Shown here: positions 8,364-17,070 of the stretch, one piece after another | Numbering within the stretch: position 1 is the first letter of the stretch | How the letters are laid out: every line of letters begins with the position of its first letter | From: a virus | Virus record (IMG/VR): IMGVR_UViG_3300025789_001553 | Coordinates: 18,477-82,476 of that record | Reading direction: 5' to 3' (one strand) | Length of the DNA stretch: 64,000 nt | Notes under the pieces: generated by a model | What the model saw: only the letters and a program-made list of their open reading frames with translations | Databases searched by the model: none | What the model was told of the DNA's origin: nothing | Program-made: the position numbers and the translations under genes

Positions 8364-9707
8364 GTGAAGAATAAACTTCAAGTAAACGCAGAATATTTTG
8401 AAAACATTGTTGCACATCAATGTTTATTTAACTCTTACTATGTATCTTTAGTATTAGACCATTTATCACCGGAGAACTTTAAAAACGCTGGTAATAAACT
8501 TGTAGTGAGTATTGTCAAAGACTTTTACAATAAGCGTAAAGCACTACCTACTATTACCGAGATTAAAACCTATCTCAGTAAAGAAGAAGATCTAAAACTA
8601 TTTAAAGATACAGTTACTACCTACAAGCAATATGATACCACTCTTAATATGGATGAGCTTATTGCTAATACTGAGACGTTTTTTAAAGAAAAGAACGTTT
8701 ATAATACGGTACTGAAGATAGTAGATGATGTAACGAATGATAAAGCTGATTATGGTAAGTTCTTAAAGATGTTTGAAAAGGCGTGTAATGTAACGCTTAT
8801 TAACGACATTGGTTTAGATTTTTACGGTCAATATCAAAAAATTATTGATGAGCTTGGTACGCCTAATGAAACTATACCTACAGGTTGGAACTTCATCGAC
8901 GATAAAATTGGTGGTGGTTTAGCTAAAAGAGGTAGAGCTCTTTATCTATTCCTGGGACCAACTAATATTGGTAAATCTATCTTTTTAGGTAATATAGCTT
9001 CTAATATGGCAGAACGTGGTTTAACTACCGTTCTTATTTCATTAGAAATGCCTGAAATGATGTATGCTAAACGCATTAGTTCACATCTATCAAAAATACC
9101 TATTAAAGATATCCAGCAACAGATAAAACCATTAGAAACATATTTTCAAGAAGTATCAGTACAACGTAAGCAAAAGCTTATCATTAAGGAGTTCCCACCG
9201 AAATCCATTACTATAGGTGGTATTAGAGCCTATCTTGAGTCTTTAGTAAAGACCGGGATAAAACCGGATATACTCGTTATAGACTATCTTGGACTGATAA
9301 AGGCGAGTAGCGGTGATAACTCTTATGAACAAGGTAAAAATACTGCAGAAGAATTAAGAGCTCTTTCATATTTCTTTAGTATTCCTATAGTAAGTGCAAT
9401 TCAAACTAACCGTGAAGGTATGGAGAAACCAAGTCTGGATACCGTAAGCGAATCTTTAGGTGTAGCGTTTACAGCAGACGTTGTTTGGTCTATTCATCAA
9501 GATGAAGGTGATCAGGATTTAGGCATTATAAAAGTAGGTGGTATTAAAAATCGTGTAGGACCTAAACACGGAGCAACAGCTATGAGAATAGATTATAATA
9601 CTCTTTCGCTTTCTGAAGAAAAAGACTATATAGGACTTGCCAATAATAACAGCGATTCTGATGTTATGTCAAGCTTGGAAAGAAAGCTTGAAAATATGGC
9701 CAAGTAA
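8364..9707 (+). CDS. 41: Replicative DNA helicase (T4 gp41 / DnaB-like)
   Basis: 5'-3' replicative helicase that works with primase at the fork. The C-terminal RecA-like domain shows Walker A GPTNIGKS (residues 198-205, K204), then SLEMPEMMYAKRI (H1a-type segment), Walker B DILVIDYLGLIK and an AIQTNREG motif typical of DnaB/gp41. Length 447 residues compared with 475 for T4 gp41. The start is GTG at 8364; no ATG fits better. The upstream leader TATATTATAATAATAAA (8347-8363) contains a TATAAT-like box at 8352-8357 just after a terminator, a reasonable promoter site. A DHH phosphoesterase follows 14 bases downstream. Confidence 0.92.
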   Translation: MKNKLQVNAEYFENIVAHQCLFNSYYVSLVLDHLSPENFKNAGNKLVVSIVKDFYNKRKALPTITEIKTYLSKEEDLKLFKDTVTTYKQYDTTLNMDELIANTETFFKEKNVYNTVLKIVDDVTNDKADYGKFLKMFEKACNVTLINDIGLDFYGQYQKIIDELGTPNETIPTGWNFIDDKIGGGLAKRGRALYLFLGPTNIGKSIFLGNIASNMAERGLTTVLISLEMPEMMYAKRISSHLSKIPIKDIQQQIKPLETYFQEVSVQRKQKLIIKEFPPKSITIGGIRAYLESLVKTGIKPDILVIDYLGLIKASSGDNSYEQGKNTAEELRALSYFFSIPIVSAIQTNREGMEKPSLDTVSESLGVAFTADVVWSIHQDEGDQDLGIIKVGGIKNRVGPKHGATAMRIDYNTLSLSEEKDYIGLANNNSDSDVMSSLERKLENMAK

Positions 9708-9721
9708 GTTAAATAAGTCTT

Positions 9722-10654
9722 ATGAGTGCCAAGAACATATACATTTTTACAGACATCGATTTAGATGGCTCCGTGAGTTTATTGGCACTACATTGGGGTC
9801 TTAATGCAAATATTGGCGACCTAAAATACAAAGCTACCACAGTCAGTAATTTAAGAAGAGAAATATTACGGTGGTTAGAAGAAGATAATTTCAGTAACTA
9901 CGATAAAGTTTACTTTTTAGATCTTGATACAAGTAATTGTGCAGATCTTATTGACAAAGCTAATGTAGAGATTATTGACCATCATCTAACGCACGTAAAC
10001 GCAAAAGATGTTTATAAGAACGCGACTGTTAATGTGGTTGAAGAAACTTCTTGTGCTAAAAAACTATATAAATATCTTAAGACAAGTTACCCTGGTTTTG
10101 AAAAGAAACTTTCTACAGAGCAAAAGCTTTTAATTGCGTTAGCGGATGATTACGACAGCTATCAATTTAAAATAAACGAATCTTATAATTTAAATTGCTT
10201 ATTAACCAACACACAAAAAACCTTAGACAAAACCCGTACTGATAAATTTGTTGAACGTTTTTATAACGGTTTTAGTGGTTTTAATAAACAAGAGCTTAAT
10301 ATCATTAAAGAATATATTAATGGTAGAGATAACACTATAAAGAACTTACAGGTGTTTTCAGGTAACGTGAATATTAGTAAGCAAAATGTTAAGGTTACAG
10401 GTACAACCGGTACAAAGTATGTTAATGATATTTGCGACCATTTAATTAAAGAATATGATTCAGATATTGTATTTTTCGTTAATACTAATAACTCACATGT
10501 ATCTTTTAGAAAGAAAAAAGAATGTAGTATAGATATGTCAAAGCTTGCTATTAAGCTATGCGAAGGTGGTGGTCACGAGTATGCCGCTGGTGGTAAAATT
10601 ACAGATACATTTATGGAATTTGTTAAACAATTAACCCCAGTGGAGAATCAATAA
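9722..10654 (+). CDS. DHH/DHHA1-family phosphoesterase
   Basis: Metal-dependent phosphoesterase of the RecJ/NrnA superfamily, probably a 5'-3' nuclease or an oligonucleotide or cyclic-dinucleotide phosphodiesterase. Motifs: FTDIDLDGS (D11, D13, D15), YFLDLDTS, the IIDHH signature (D86-H88) and the C-terminal DHHA1 glycine-rich GGGHEYAAGG loop. Length 310 residues is like NrnA/Orn-type enzymes and shorter than RecJ (577 in E. coli). It sits between helicase and gp32 genes, suggesting a role in DNA degradation or recycling of short oligonucleotides. The substrate cannot be told from sequence. Confidence 0.85.
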   Translation: MSAKNIYIFTDIDLDGSVSLLALHWGLNANIGDLKYKATTVSNLRREILRWLEEDNFSNYDKVYFLDLDTSNCADLIDKANVEIIDHHLTHVNAKDVYKNATVNVVEETSCAKKLYKYLKTSYPGFEKKLSTEQKLLIALADDYDSYQFKINESYNLNCLLTNTQKTLDKTRTDKFVERFYNGFSGFNKQELNIIKEYINGRDNTIKNLQVFSGNVNISKQNVKVTGTTGTKYVNDICDHLIKEYDSDIVFFVNTNNSHVSFRKKKECSIDMSKLAIKLCEGGGHEYAAGGKITDTFMEFVKQLTPVENQ

Positions 10655-10950
10655 TGTCTGGAGTAATTGGTGCATTAGAATCCGCAGTTTTAGAAAACCC
10701 ACTTGACTCTTTAATTGAAGAAGAGGTAGAAGCAGAGCTAATTAAGTTTAGCTCGTTTTGTTCCATTATACACAATAAAAAACTTAACAATGTGGCTGTG
10801 TTTTCATTGATTGTTAAGAACAAAATATACAAAAAAGTTTACATGCGGATGTTACAGGTTGACAACGAGAAAGAAGCTATTTTAATATTTTTAAAGTATA
10901 ATTCTAACCTTTGCCGTAGCAAAGTTGTGAGAGAGGTACTACAATCGTAG
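10654..10950 (+). CDS. Hypothetical protein, 98 aa, upstream of gp59-position gene
   Basis: Not recognised by sequence. Its ATG shares a base with the DHH gene stop (TAATG), so it is coupled. Mostly helical with an acidic N-terminal third (LDSLIEEEVEAEL) and a basic C-terminus. In T4 the order is 33-59-32, and this ORF occupies the position and approximate size of gp33 (112 aa), the late-transcription co-activator. No sequence similarity to gp33 is evident to me, so this is a positional guess only. Confidence 0.55.
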   Translation: MSGVIGALESAVLENPLDSLIEEEVEAELIKFSSFCSIIHNKKLNNVAVFSLIVKNKIYKKVYMRMLQVDNEKEAILIFLKYNSNLCRSKVVREVLQS

Positions 10951-10955
10951 TACTA

Positions 10956-11612
10956 ATGAACGTTCCGGAAATTTATAATACATATTTAAGCGTTTCGCGT
11001 GGCTCTTTAAACAAGCCTTGGAAAGCACGTAAAGACTTTAATGATTTTGACAAAACCCCGGATGGTGTTATTTGTAAGCGTTTGGAATTATTCTTTAAGA
11101 AATTTCCTCAAATAGATCCAAGAGACTATTTTAAAGCACCTTATATTGTTTATAAAGATGAAGAGCATTTTCCGCTAAATTTTTACACTACACAAAAAGC
11201 TATAGCTATTTATACTACAGTAGAAAAGCAAAAGAAAGAAGAATTACCGGATACGGAAAGTCAAATTGAAGACATTAAAAAGACTTTAAAACATATTGCC
11301 GGTACTTGCCTTCGCCAGAAAACTACACTTACTGATTACTGTAGAGCGAAAGAAGGATATACATATAGAATATTTAACGAATATAATAACAAACTTATTA
11401 ACATTTATGTACTGATTAAGTTGCCTTTCTTTGAAAACCAGCTAAACTCTCTTAACCCTCAAGATAAGTTACTTTACTTGAAAGATGCTGCAAATAACAT
11501 CCAGAAATACAAGATGCGATTGAACTCATCCATTAGAGCAAAGAAACTTATTGACGAAGGTCTCAAACTAATAACAAATACAACTAATACTATTGATAAA
11601 ACTAAAAACTAA
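10956..11612 (+). CDS. Hypothetical protein in the position of helicase loader gp59
   Basis: A 218-residue, lysine-rich, predicted helical protein. It lies directly upstream of the gp32 gene, exactly as T4 gene 59 (217 aa) does, and matches it in length and basic character. I cannot see conserved gp59 residues, so the assignment rests on synteny and size. Visible features are an N-terminal KARKDFNDFDKTPDGVICKRL stretch and a C-terminal helical region rich in Lys and Asn. If it is gp59 it would load gp41 helicase on gp32-coated DNA. Confidence 0.5.
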   Translation: MNVPEIYNTYLSVSRGSLNKPWKARKDFNDFDKTPDGVICKRLELFFKKFPQIDPRDYFKAPYIVYKDEEHFPLNFYTTQKAIAIYTTVEKQKKEELPDTESQIEDIKKTLKHIAGTCLRQKTTLTDYCRAKEGYTYRIFNEYNNKLINIYVLIKLPFFENQLNSLNPQDKLLYLKDAANNIQKYKMRLNSSIRAKKLIDEGLKLITNTTNTIDKTKN

Positions 11613-11632
11613 ACTAAAATCACAACACAATT

Positions 11633-12544
11633 ATGAAACCTACGTTTAATTCAAATATGTTCGAAAGCATTAAAAGCGCTCTCGACTCAGCTAAGACAAA
11701 AAATACTGGTAGCAGCTTTAAGAATCTATTCTCTATTGCTAAGCCAGGTAATTATGTAGTACGTTTACTACCTAATATTAAAAACCCAGGTGAAACCTTT
11801 TTACATTATTATCATCACGGTTGGAATAGTATTGCTACCGGTCAATACGTAAGTGTAACATCTCCTTCTACATGGGGTGAACGTTGCCCGATTAGTGAAC
11901 TATACTTTAAGGTATTACGCGGTGGTACTCCTGATGAACAAGAAAAGGCTAAAGCAAATCTACGTCGTAAAGAGAACTGGTATGTTAATGTTTATGTAGT
12001 AAGTGATCCAGTATCACCAGAAAACAACGGTACTGTTAAAGTATTACGTTTCGGTAAACAATTAAACAAGATTATTGAATCTGCTATTAGTGGTGATGAT
12101 TCAGCTGAATTCGGCGCTAAGATCTTTGATCTAAGTGAAAATGGCTGTAACTTACGTATTAAAGCAGAATTAGTATCAGATAAGCCAGGTGCACCAAAGT
12201 ACCCAACTTATACAGCTTCTAAGTTCTTATCACCATCTGCTATTGATGGCTTAGATGAAGACAAGATTCAAGATGTATATGAAAGCATTTATGATCTTGG
12301 TACTTTTGTAGAGCATAAAACACCTGCAGAATTACAAACATTTATTGATACTCACTATTATGGTACAGATGCTGCTCCAGTATCCGCACCGGTTGTAGAG
12401 GAAGAAGAAGATGTACCATACGATACACCTGCACCTAAACCAGCAGCAAAGTCAGTCGCTAAATCGGCACCTATAGTTGCAGAAGATTCAGATACAAACG
12501 ACGATAAAGTTAAAGCCATTCTCGATGGTCTTGATAACTTATAA
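11633..12544 (+). CDS. 32: Single-stranded DNA-binding protein (T4 gp32-like)
   Basis: Coats ssDNA at replication and recombination forks. The OB-fold core aligns with T4 gp32: GNYVVRLLPN, FLHYYHHGWNS, ERCPISELY, KENWYVNVYVVSDPVSPENNGTV and LRFGKQLNKIIE correspond to the T4 segments with SYWANILVVKDPAAPENEG. Length 303 residues (T4 301). The C-terminal tail is acidic (VVEEEEDVPYDTP and DSDTNDDK), as required for partner-protein contacts. The T4 zinc ligands are only partly kept: the His and one Cys remain, while positions matching C77 and C90 are Ser/Thr or Ser, so the zinc finger is probably lost. Confidence 0.9.
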   Translation: MKPTFNSNMFESIKSALDSAKTKNTGSSFKNLFSIAKPGNYVVRLLPNIKNPGETFLHYYHHGWNSIATGQYVSVTSPSTWGERCPISELYFKVLRGGTPDEQEKAKANLRRKENWYVNVYVVSDPVSPENNGTVKVLRFGKQLNKIIESAISGDDSAEFGAKIFDLSENGCNLRIKAELVSDKPGAPKYPTYTASKFLSPSAIDGLDEDKIQDVYESIYDLGTFVEHKTPAELQTFIDTHYYGTDAAPVSAPVVEEEEDVPYDTPAPKPAAKSVAKSAPIVAEDSDTNDDKVKAILDGLDNL

Positions 12545-12549
12545 TCTCA

Positions 12550-13122
12550 ATGACTGAACAAGAAAGAAGACAGCAAATATTACAAGCTCGTCAGCAGACT
12601 GCCCAACAGCGGTCTGCTGTACCCGCTATGTCAGATACAGAAGCTGAACAATTAGCTTCTCAACAACAGGGGTTAACGCAAGAGCAGATGATTGCTATTG
12701 CTATGCTTGGTAAAATGGTGTCTAATGATATAGGCGGTATTAAAAAGAACGCTATAGGTGATAGCCTGAAAGTAACAGATGTGGATATGTCTAAAGTAAT
12801 GCCTTCAAACATTATGAAGGCAGCTGGTATGACTATACCACAACAAAGACTCTCGCAACAGAGACCAGTACAGCAACCTATTATCAGTCAACCCACTCTA
12901 CAACCAGCAGCTCAATTTGAAGCACTTCCTGTACAGCAGGTTAGTCAACCAGTTTCCGATTCAGGACAACTCGAATTTGATTTAAATAAACAAGCTCGTT
13001 ACGAAGATATAATAAATGCTATTGATAAATTAGAGAATAAGGTTAATATGTTAACCGACAAGATTAACACTCTAATTGACTCTAATAATAAAAAAAAACC
13101 GAAGATAGCAAATGGAACTTAA
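12550..13122 (+). CDS. Gln-rich hypothetical protein, 190 aa
   Basis: Not recognised. The N-terminus is a Gln/Arg-rich helix (MTEQERRQQILQARQQ), the middle is Gln/Pro-rich and probably disordered, and the C-terminus is a short coiled-coil-like helix (INAIDKLENKVNMLTDKIN) ending in a basic patch (NNKKKPK). It lies between gp32 and the sliding clamp and overlaps the clamp start by 11 bases. The disordered middle flanked by helices suggests a scaffold or adaptor, but no function is supported. Confidence 0.6.
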   Translation: MTEQERRQQILQARQQTAQQRSAVPAMSDTEAEQLASQQQGLTQEQMIAIAMLGKMVSNDIGGIKKNAIGDSLKVTDVDMSKVMPSNIMKAAGMTIPQQRLSQQRPVQQPIISQPTLQPAAQFEALPVQQVSQPVSDSGQLEFDLNKQARYEDIINAIDKLENKVNMLTDKINTLIDSNNKKKPKIANGT

Positions 13123-13846
13123 ACTGGCTAAAAAAGATTTCGCTGATAATTTTTTAAATATTATCAGTAAAGCTGTAGATGTAGCTTGTATCAAGGTCAA
13201 CAAAGATGGTTTATACGTCTTATGTAACAAACCTGATACAAGTATTATATTACTTGGTAAATACAACTACCCTATTGATATTGCTCAAGAGCAGTCACTT
13301 AATATTGGAGATATTAAAAAGCTGTTGCGTGTTATTGACTGTATAGAAGAAGATGATTTTACCTTTAAAATTAACAGTAATCATTTATTTCATAAATCAG
13401 ATTCAATACAATTTAAATATCACTTTTTAGATGATACAGCAGTACCAAAAGCTTCAATTAAGAAAGAAAAAGTAGAAGCATTAGAACTTGATACCTTTTT
13501 TGATATTGATTACCGCAAACTACAAGAAATCCTTAAAGCAAGTTCGTTTACTACAGATACCAATAAGATATATCTATACGGACAACAAGACGGCGTGTAC
13601 TGCGAATTAGGTGATAAAGAATCTGCTAATACAGATAGTGTATCGCTTAAGGTAACTGATAAAATAGAGGGTAAACCATTAAATCAGGTTATACCTTTTA
13701 ACTTAGATATCTTTAGAGTATTAACCGGAGTTAAGTTTGAAACCGCAAGAGTAGGTATCAATCTTAAGCTTAAAATAATGTCATTTTATGTTAAGCCAAC
13801 ACCCGAAACTGAATTTAAGTTTATTATTTCTGGATTAGTTAAATAA
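13112..13846 (+). CDS. 45: Sliding clamp (T4 gp45-like)
   Basis: Processivity factor that encircles DNA and, in T4, also activates late transcription. A 244-residue protein (T4 228) with the repeating alpha-beta pattern of two clamp domains: an N-terminal domain with LYVLCNKPDTSIILLGKYN and LNIGDIKKLLRVID, and a second with FDIDYRKLQEILKASSF...KIYLYGQQDGVYCELGD, matching the T4 segment AEDLQQLLRVSRGLQIDTIAI. Position after gp32 in the replication block supports it. The clamp-loader genes 44 and 62, which follow 45 in T4, are not here. Confidence 0.8.
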   Translation: MELKLAKKDFADNFLNIISKAVDVACIKVNKDGLYVLCNKPDTSIILLGKYNYPIDIAQEQSLNIGDIKKLLRVIDCIEEDDFTFKINSNHLFHKSDSIQFKYHFLDDTAVPKASIKKEKVEALELDTFFDIDYRKLQEILKASSFTTDTNKIYLYGQQDGVYCELGDKESANTDSVSLKVTDKIEGKPLNQVIPFNLDIFRVLTGVKFETARVGINLKLKIMSFYVKPTPETEFKFIISGLVK

Positions 13847-14176
13847 ATGGCTAACAAGATAACAACTCAAAGTTATTTTATTAAAAGACTTAAAGACTCT
13901 GGTTATATGGTTTATAAGATCTTTGATGAATACGGTGAAGCTGATCCTCGTTCGTGGACTGTAATGATTGATCCAGGCAATGCTTCAGTATTTTGTACAT
14001 GTTACGTTAATCATCATGGTATGTTTGGCGAAACATTTTTTGAATTTTATGACGGAGGTCAATATATTCCTGAGCGATTTAAGTTGAAAACTGACTCGAT
14101 CGAGGTTATAATAAGCTATTTAGTAAAATATGGAATCAACAACAAATCAGAGTTATACAACGGGCGAACAATTTAA
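13847..14176 (+). CDS. Hypothetical protein, 109 aa
   Basis: Not recognised. It starts immediately after the clamp stop (TAAATG). A compact alpha/beta protein with [33 protein letters not shown] and an [17 protein letters not shown] stretch. It is in the slot where T4 has the clamp loader large subunit but is far too short and lacks a P-loop, so it is not gp44. Function unknown. Confidence 0.6.
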   Translation: MANKITTQSYFIKRLKDSGYMVYKIFDEYGEADPRSWTVMIDPGNASVFCTCYVNHHGMFGETFFEFYDGGQYIPERFKLKTDSIEVIISYLVKYGINNKSELYNGRTI

Positions 14177-14195
14177 GTCCGTAAAATCTTTTAAC

Positions 14196-14855
14196 ATGGC
14201 AAATAAAGTAAAACACCCAATACTTCCTACTGCTAATAGCAGTATGATAACTACAGAAGAAGATAGAAAAGCTATTATTGATAACGCAGCAGAAGCTTAT
14301 GCAGACTTTCTCGACGCTTTGCGTATTGATTGGCGTAATGATGTCAATAGTGCCGACACACCACGTCGTGTAGCTAAGGCATATGTATGTGATCTTATTA
14401 AAGGTTGCTATGAGGGGCCACCAAAGATTACTACATTCCCTTCAGACGGTTATGATGGTATTGTTAGTCAGATGAACATACCTGTAGTATCTATGTGTTC
14501 ACATCACCATCTATCATTTACCGGTGTTGCACATGTAGCTTATATTCCTGATAAAAATGGTCAAGTTATTGGTCTATCTAAACTTAATCGTATTGTAGAA
14601 CATTATGCTCGTCGCCCTCAAATACAAGAAGGCTTAACAGTTCAGATTCATAAAGCTATTGATCAACTATGCACAGGCAATCAGGGCGTAGCAGTTATTC
14701 TTAAATGCTCTCATACTTGTGCTTGCCATCGTGGTGTAAAGCATCATGGTTGTGCTATGATTACCTCTAAGTTATCTGGGGATTTTATGAACGAACCACA
14801 AACTCGTAAAGAGTTCTATGATTTTGTTGCTTCCGCTGAACGAGACACTAAATAA
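14196..14855 (+). CDS. folE: GTP cyclohydrolase I
   Basis: Converts GTP to 7,8-dihydroneopterin triphosphate, the first step of both folate and 7-deazaguanine synthesis. The zinc and active-site motifs are clear: [20 protein letters not shown] (bases about 14491-14550), [20 protein letters not shown] and [13 protein letters not shown] (second zinc Cys). The protein is about the length of E. coli FolE (222 aa). I chose ATG 14196; an earlier in-frame ATG at 14130 would overlap the upstream gene by 47 bases and add 22 residues. With queF and a DpdA-like gene 8-10 kb upstream on the same strand, supply of preQ0/preQ1 for DNA modification is the likely purpose. It may equally raise folate cofactor for the formyltransferase. 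Confidence 0.94.
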   Translation: MANKVKHPILPTANSSMITTEEDRKAIIDNAAEAYADFLDALRIDWRNDVNSADTPRRVAKAYVCDLIKGCYEGPPKITTFPSDGYDGIVSQMNIPVVSMCSHHHLSFTGVAHVAYIPDKNGQVIGLSKLNRIVEHYARRPQIQEGLTVQIHKAIDQLCTGNQGVAVILKCSHTCACHRGVKHHGCAMITSKLSGDFMNEPQTRKEFYDFVASAERDTK

Positions 14856-14857
14856 TT

Positions 14858-15283
14858 ATGGTGAGCAAAGAACAAAAAGTATCTAAAGCTAATAAAAAGA
14901 ACTCTCCTAAAAAGAAAGCTCAAGCCTCTGCTTCAGATGCTTTAAAGGTTCCGGTACTACCAGTGACGTTAACCGAAGATCAAAAAAAAATTAGAGATCT
15001 GATCTTACATGCTCAAGTGGAGTTTGCTAAACTTAAAAACAATATCATTAAAGAAAGACGTGGAGAGATTGCTGCTCTTGAAACACAAATAAAAGAGTTT
15101 ATGGGCCCGTTTATGTTAATTGGATATGATATTAACAATAATCCAATAGAATTAATATCAGCAAACTCTACTGCAGAGAATGATGCACTACTGGAACGTT
15201 TTAGACGTGTAATGTATAAAATTAATCAGAATATTGCTAATTCCGGTGGGGAAGACCCTTATGGTCACCAAAATACTGACTAA
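14858..15283 (+). CDS. Lys-rich hypothetical protein, 141 aa
   Basis: Not recognised. The N-terminal 30 residues are strongly basic and low complexity (KANKKNSPKKKAQASAS), suggesting a disordered nucleic-acid-contacting tail. The remainder is helical with a coiled-coil-like stretch (EFAKLKNNIIKERRGEIAALETQIKEF). It overlaps the next gene by 23 bases. Function unknown. Confidence 0.58.
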   Translation: MVSKEQKVSKANKKNSPKKKAQASASDALKVPVLPVTLTEDQKKIRDLILHAQVEFAKLKNNIIKERRGEIAALETQIKEFMGPFMLIGYDINNNPIELISANSTAENDALLERFRRVMYKINQNIANSGGEDPYGHQNTD

Positions 15284-15578
15284 ACTTAAGTTATTTTTTC
15301 TACCTAAAAAACGCCGTATTTATGTTGTTCTTGAAGGGCAATACAAAGGTGAATGGTTAGTGAAGGTAAAAACTGATAAAGAAAATATAACGTTTTTCTC
15401 GTTACCGGATAAATTTATACGCGGTATACCTACAAAAGACTATGAGTGGGGTATACAAAATAAAGTTTTGGAACCAGTAGATGTTTTACCTGAAAAGGTA
15501 TATAATGTCTGTTTAGCAGAATACAACCTTAAAGCTACCGATGTCCAAAAAAATAACGCTCTTAATAGACGGGAATAA
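15261..15578 (+). CDS. Hypothetical protein, 105 aa
   Basis: Not recognised. I chose ATG 15261, preceded by a good ribosome site (GGTGGGGA, 15245-15252), over a TTG at 15234. The N-terminus is basic (KILTKLKLFFLPKKRR), followed by a beta-rich segment YVVLEGQYKGEWLVKVKT that resembles an SH3/KOW-like small barrel, and a further beta region. It overlaps the upstream gene by 23 bases and the FEN nuclease gene by 38 bases. A nucleic-acid-binding role is possible but not shown. Confidence 0.58.
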   Translation: MVTKILTKLKLFFLPKKRRIYVVLEGQYKGEWLVKVKTDKENITFFSLPDKFIRGIPTKDYEWGIQNKVLEPVDVLPEKVYNVCLAEYNLKATDVQKNNALNRRE

Positions 15579-16464
15579 CACCCTTCACCGCACCCACTGG
15601 GTAGCCAATAACACTGGTCGCCAATTAATTAACTCAAAAGGTGTTAATGTTGGTAGTACATTTACTTTTCTTAAAACAGTTAAGTCGTATGTAGATCAGT
15701 TTAATGCGGATGATGTTTACATTGCATGGGATAAAAAGCTAACCGAAGGTGCTGTTAATTTTCGTAATACTTTAATGGAAGGTACGTATAAAGCGGGTAG
15801 AGATCATGTACGTAACAAAGCGGTATACGATGATGCAGATGGAATTATTGAAATTACAAAAACACTTGGAATTAAAAACATTTTTCCAGGAGAGTTAGAA
15901 GCAGATGATGTTATTAGCTGGTTAAGTGAAAATATAGAAGGTAAAAAGATAATTGTCAGTGTTGATAACGACTTTGCACAGTTAGTTAACGACAGTATAT
16001 CCCTTTATAGCCCAATTAAAAAACTTCTTGTAGATGTTAATAACTTTGAAGAATACTATGGATTAAACCCAAAAGAATTCTTGTATTACAAGTGTATAGT
16101 AGGAGATAAATCTGATAATATACCAGGTATTGAGGGAGTAGGTAAAATACGCGGACAAAAACTTGCAAAATTATTTGTTGTTGGGGATACAAAATCTCAA
16201 GAACAATGTAATGCACAAGTTTCATTAAATATGCCTCTTGTTAGTTTAACCTATGGGTTTAACACACACCCTAATGAAATAAAACTTTATGAAAAGCAGT
16301 TTTCTAATGCAAAGAATGCTAAAGCAGATTTTAGCTCGTTTATTGCATATTGTACAGAGTTAGAGTTTAACTCTATCATAGATAAAATGAGTAATTGGCA
16401 AGCTTCCTTTAACAAAACATCGAATAATGATGTTTTAGCTGGGTATTTTAAGGCTTTTGAGTAA
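15541..16464 (+). CDS. rnh: 5'-3' exonuclease / RNase H (T4 rnh, FEN family)
   Basis: Structure-specific 5' nuclease that removes RNA primers and flaps from lagging-strand fragments. Acidic metal-binding residues lie in the usual places: LLIDGNNTLHR (D10), GELEADDVISWL, VSVDNDFAQL and VGDKSDNIPGIEGVGKI, the last being the helix-hairpin-helix-type DNA-binding element. Length 307 residues compared with 305 for T4 RNase H. It overlaps the preceding small ORF in another frame. Family is sure. Confidence 0.92.
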   Translation: MSKKITLLIDGNNTLHRTHWVANNTGRQLINSKGVNVGSTFTFLKTVKSYVDQFNADDVYIAWDKKLTEGAVNFRNTLMEGTYKAGRDHVRNKAVYDDADGIIEITKTLGIKNIFPGELEADDVISWLSENIEGKKIIVSVDNDFAQLVNDSISLYSPIKKLLVDVNNFEEYYGLNPKEFLYYKCIVGDKSDNIPGIEGVGKIRGQKLAKLFVVGDTKSQEQCNAQVSLNMPLVSLTYGFNTHPNEIKLYEKQFSNAKNAKADFSSFIAYCTELEFNSIIDKMSNWQASFNKTSNNDVLAGYFKAFE

Positions 16465-16474
16465 GTATTTGATT

Positions 16475-16669
16475 ATGTTACCAAATACAATAGAACCACG
16501 CCCATCTTCTTGCAGTACTTGTGGTCAACCAGCAGTACACCCACGTATTTCACAAGTTAGACGTGGTAAAGACGTTGTAACCGAAGCTCACTGGATTTGT
16601 CCAAGATGTAACAGTAGATTCATGTATGGGACAGTAAGTATAGTTAACAGTGAAACCAAGAAAAACTAA
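16475..16669 (+). CDS. Small zinc-ribbon protein
   Basis: About 64 residues with two CxxC knuckles (CSTCGQP and CPRCNSR) 27 residues apart, a classic zinc ribbon. I chose ATG 16475; a TTG at 16457 would add six residues and overlap the FEN stop. Its C-terminus overlaps the next gene by 20 bases in another frame. Zinc ribbons of this size act as nucleic-acid or RNA-polymerase adaptors, but no specific role can be given. Confidence 0.65.
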   Translation: MLPNTIEPRPSSCSTCGQPAVHPRISQVRRGKDVVTEAHWICPRCNSRFMYGTVSIVNSETKKN

Positions 16670-17045
16670 GAAAATCCTTGACGAGTCGTCATTCTACACT
16701 GGCTCATACTCTGGCCAACAGGCTCCGGAGACAACATCAGCTTACGAGTACAGTAGAGACAGTGTTCCTACACTGAACAAAATCGAGGAACTTAGAAACA
16801 AAGGAAACAATATGGGTGTTCCACAAGAATTGCCGTTTCCTTTTCAAGATTCTGTTAGAGAGCTTGCTGATTTATATTTAAAAGCACAAGATTTAAGAAA
16901 TAAAGCACGTGATGCTGCAAAATTACCTTTTTTTAAAGGTAGAGAAGCTAAGCTTGAATCATTCCGTGGTAAACTAAACGGTATTATGGTTGAGTGTAAA
17001 AAGTTAGCTGCTGATTTGCACAATTTTTCTCTTGCACCTAAGTGA
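16650..17045 (+). CDS. Hypothetical protein, 131 aa
   Basis: Not recognised. GTG start at 16650, overlapping the zinc-ribbon gene. The first 50 residues are polar and probably disordered (SSFYTGSYSGQQAPETTSAY), followed by a helical bundle-like region (RELADLYLKAQDLRNKARDAAKL...) with basic patches. An internal ATG at 16812 (MGVPQELPF) could be an alternative start of the folded part. No function evident. Confidence 0.6.
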   Translation: MKPRKTKKILDESSFYTGSYSGQQAPETTSAYEYSRDSVPTLNKIEELRNKGNNMGVPQELPFPFQDSVRELADLYLKAQDLRNKARDAAKLPFFKGREAKLESFRGKLNGIMVECKKLAADLHNFSLAPK

Positions 17046-17070
17046 ATAAGTTCCTCTAATAGGGGATCTT

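Noticed and set aside
13847-14176. Clamp-loader gp44 after the sliding clamp
   Set aside because: The ORF is only 109 residues and has no P-loop, so it cannot be gp44.
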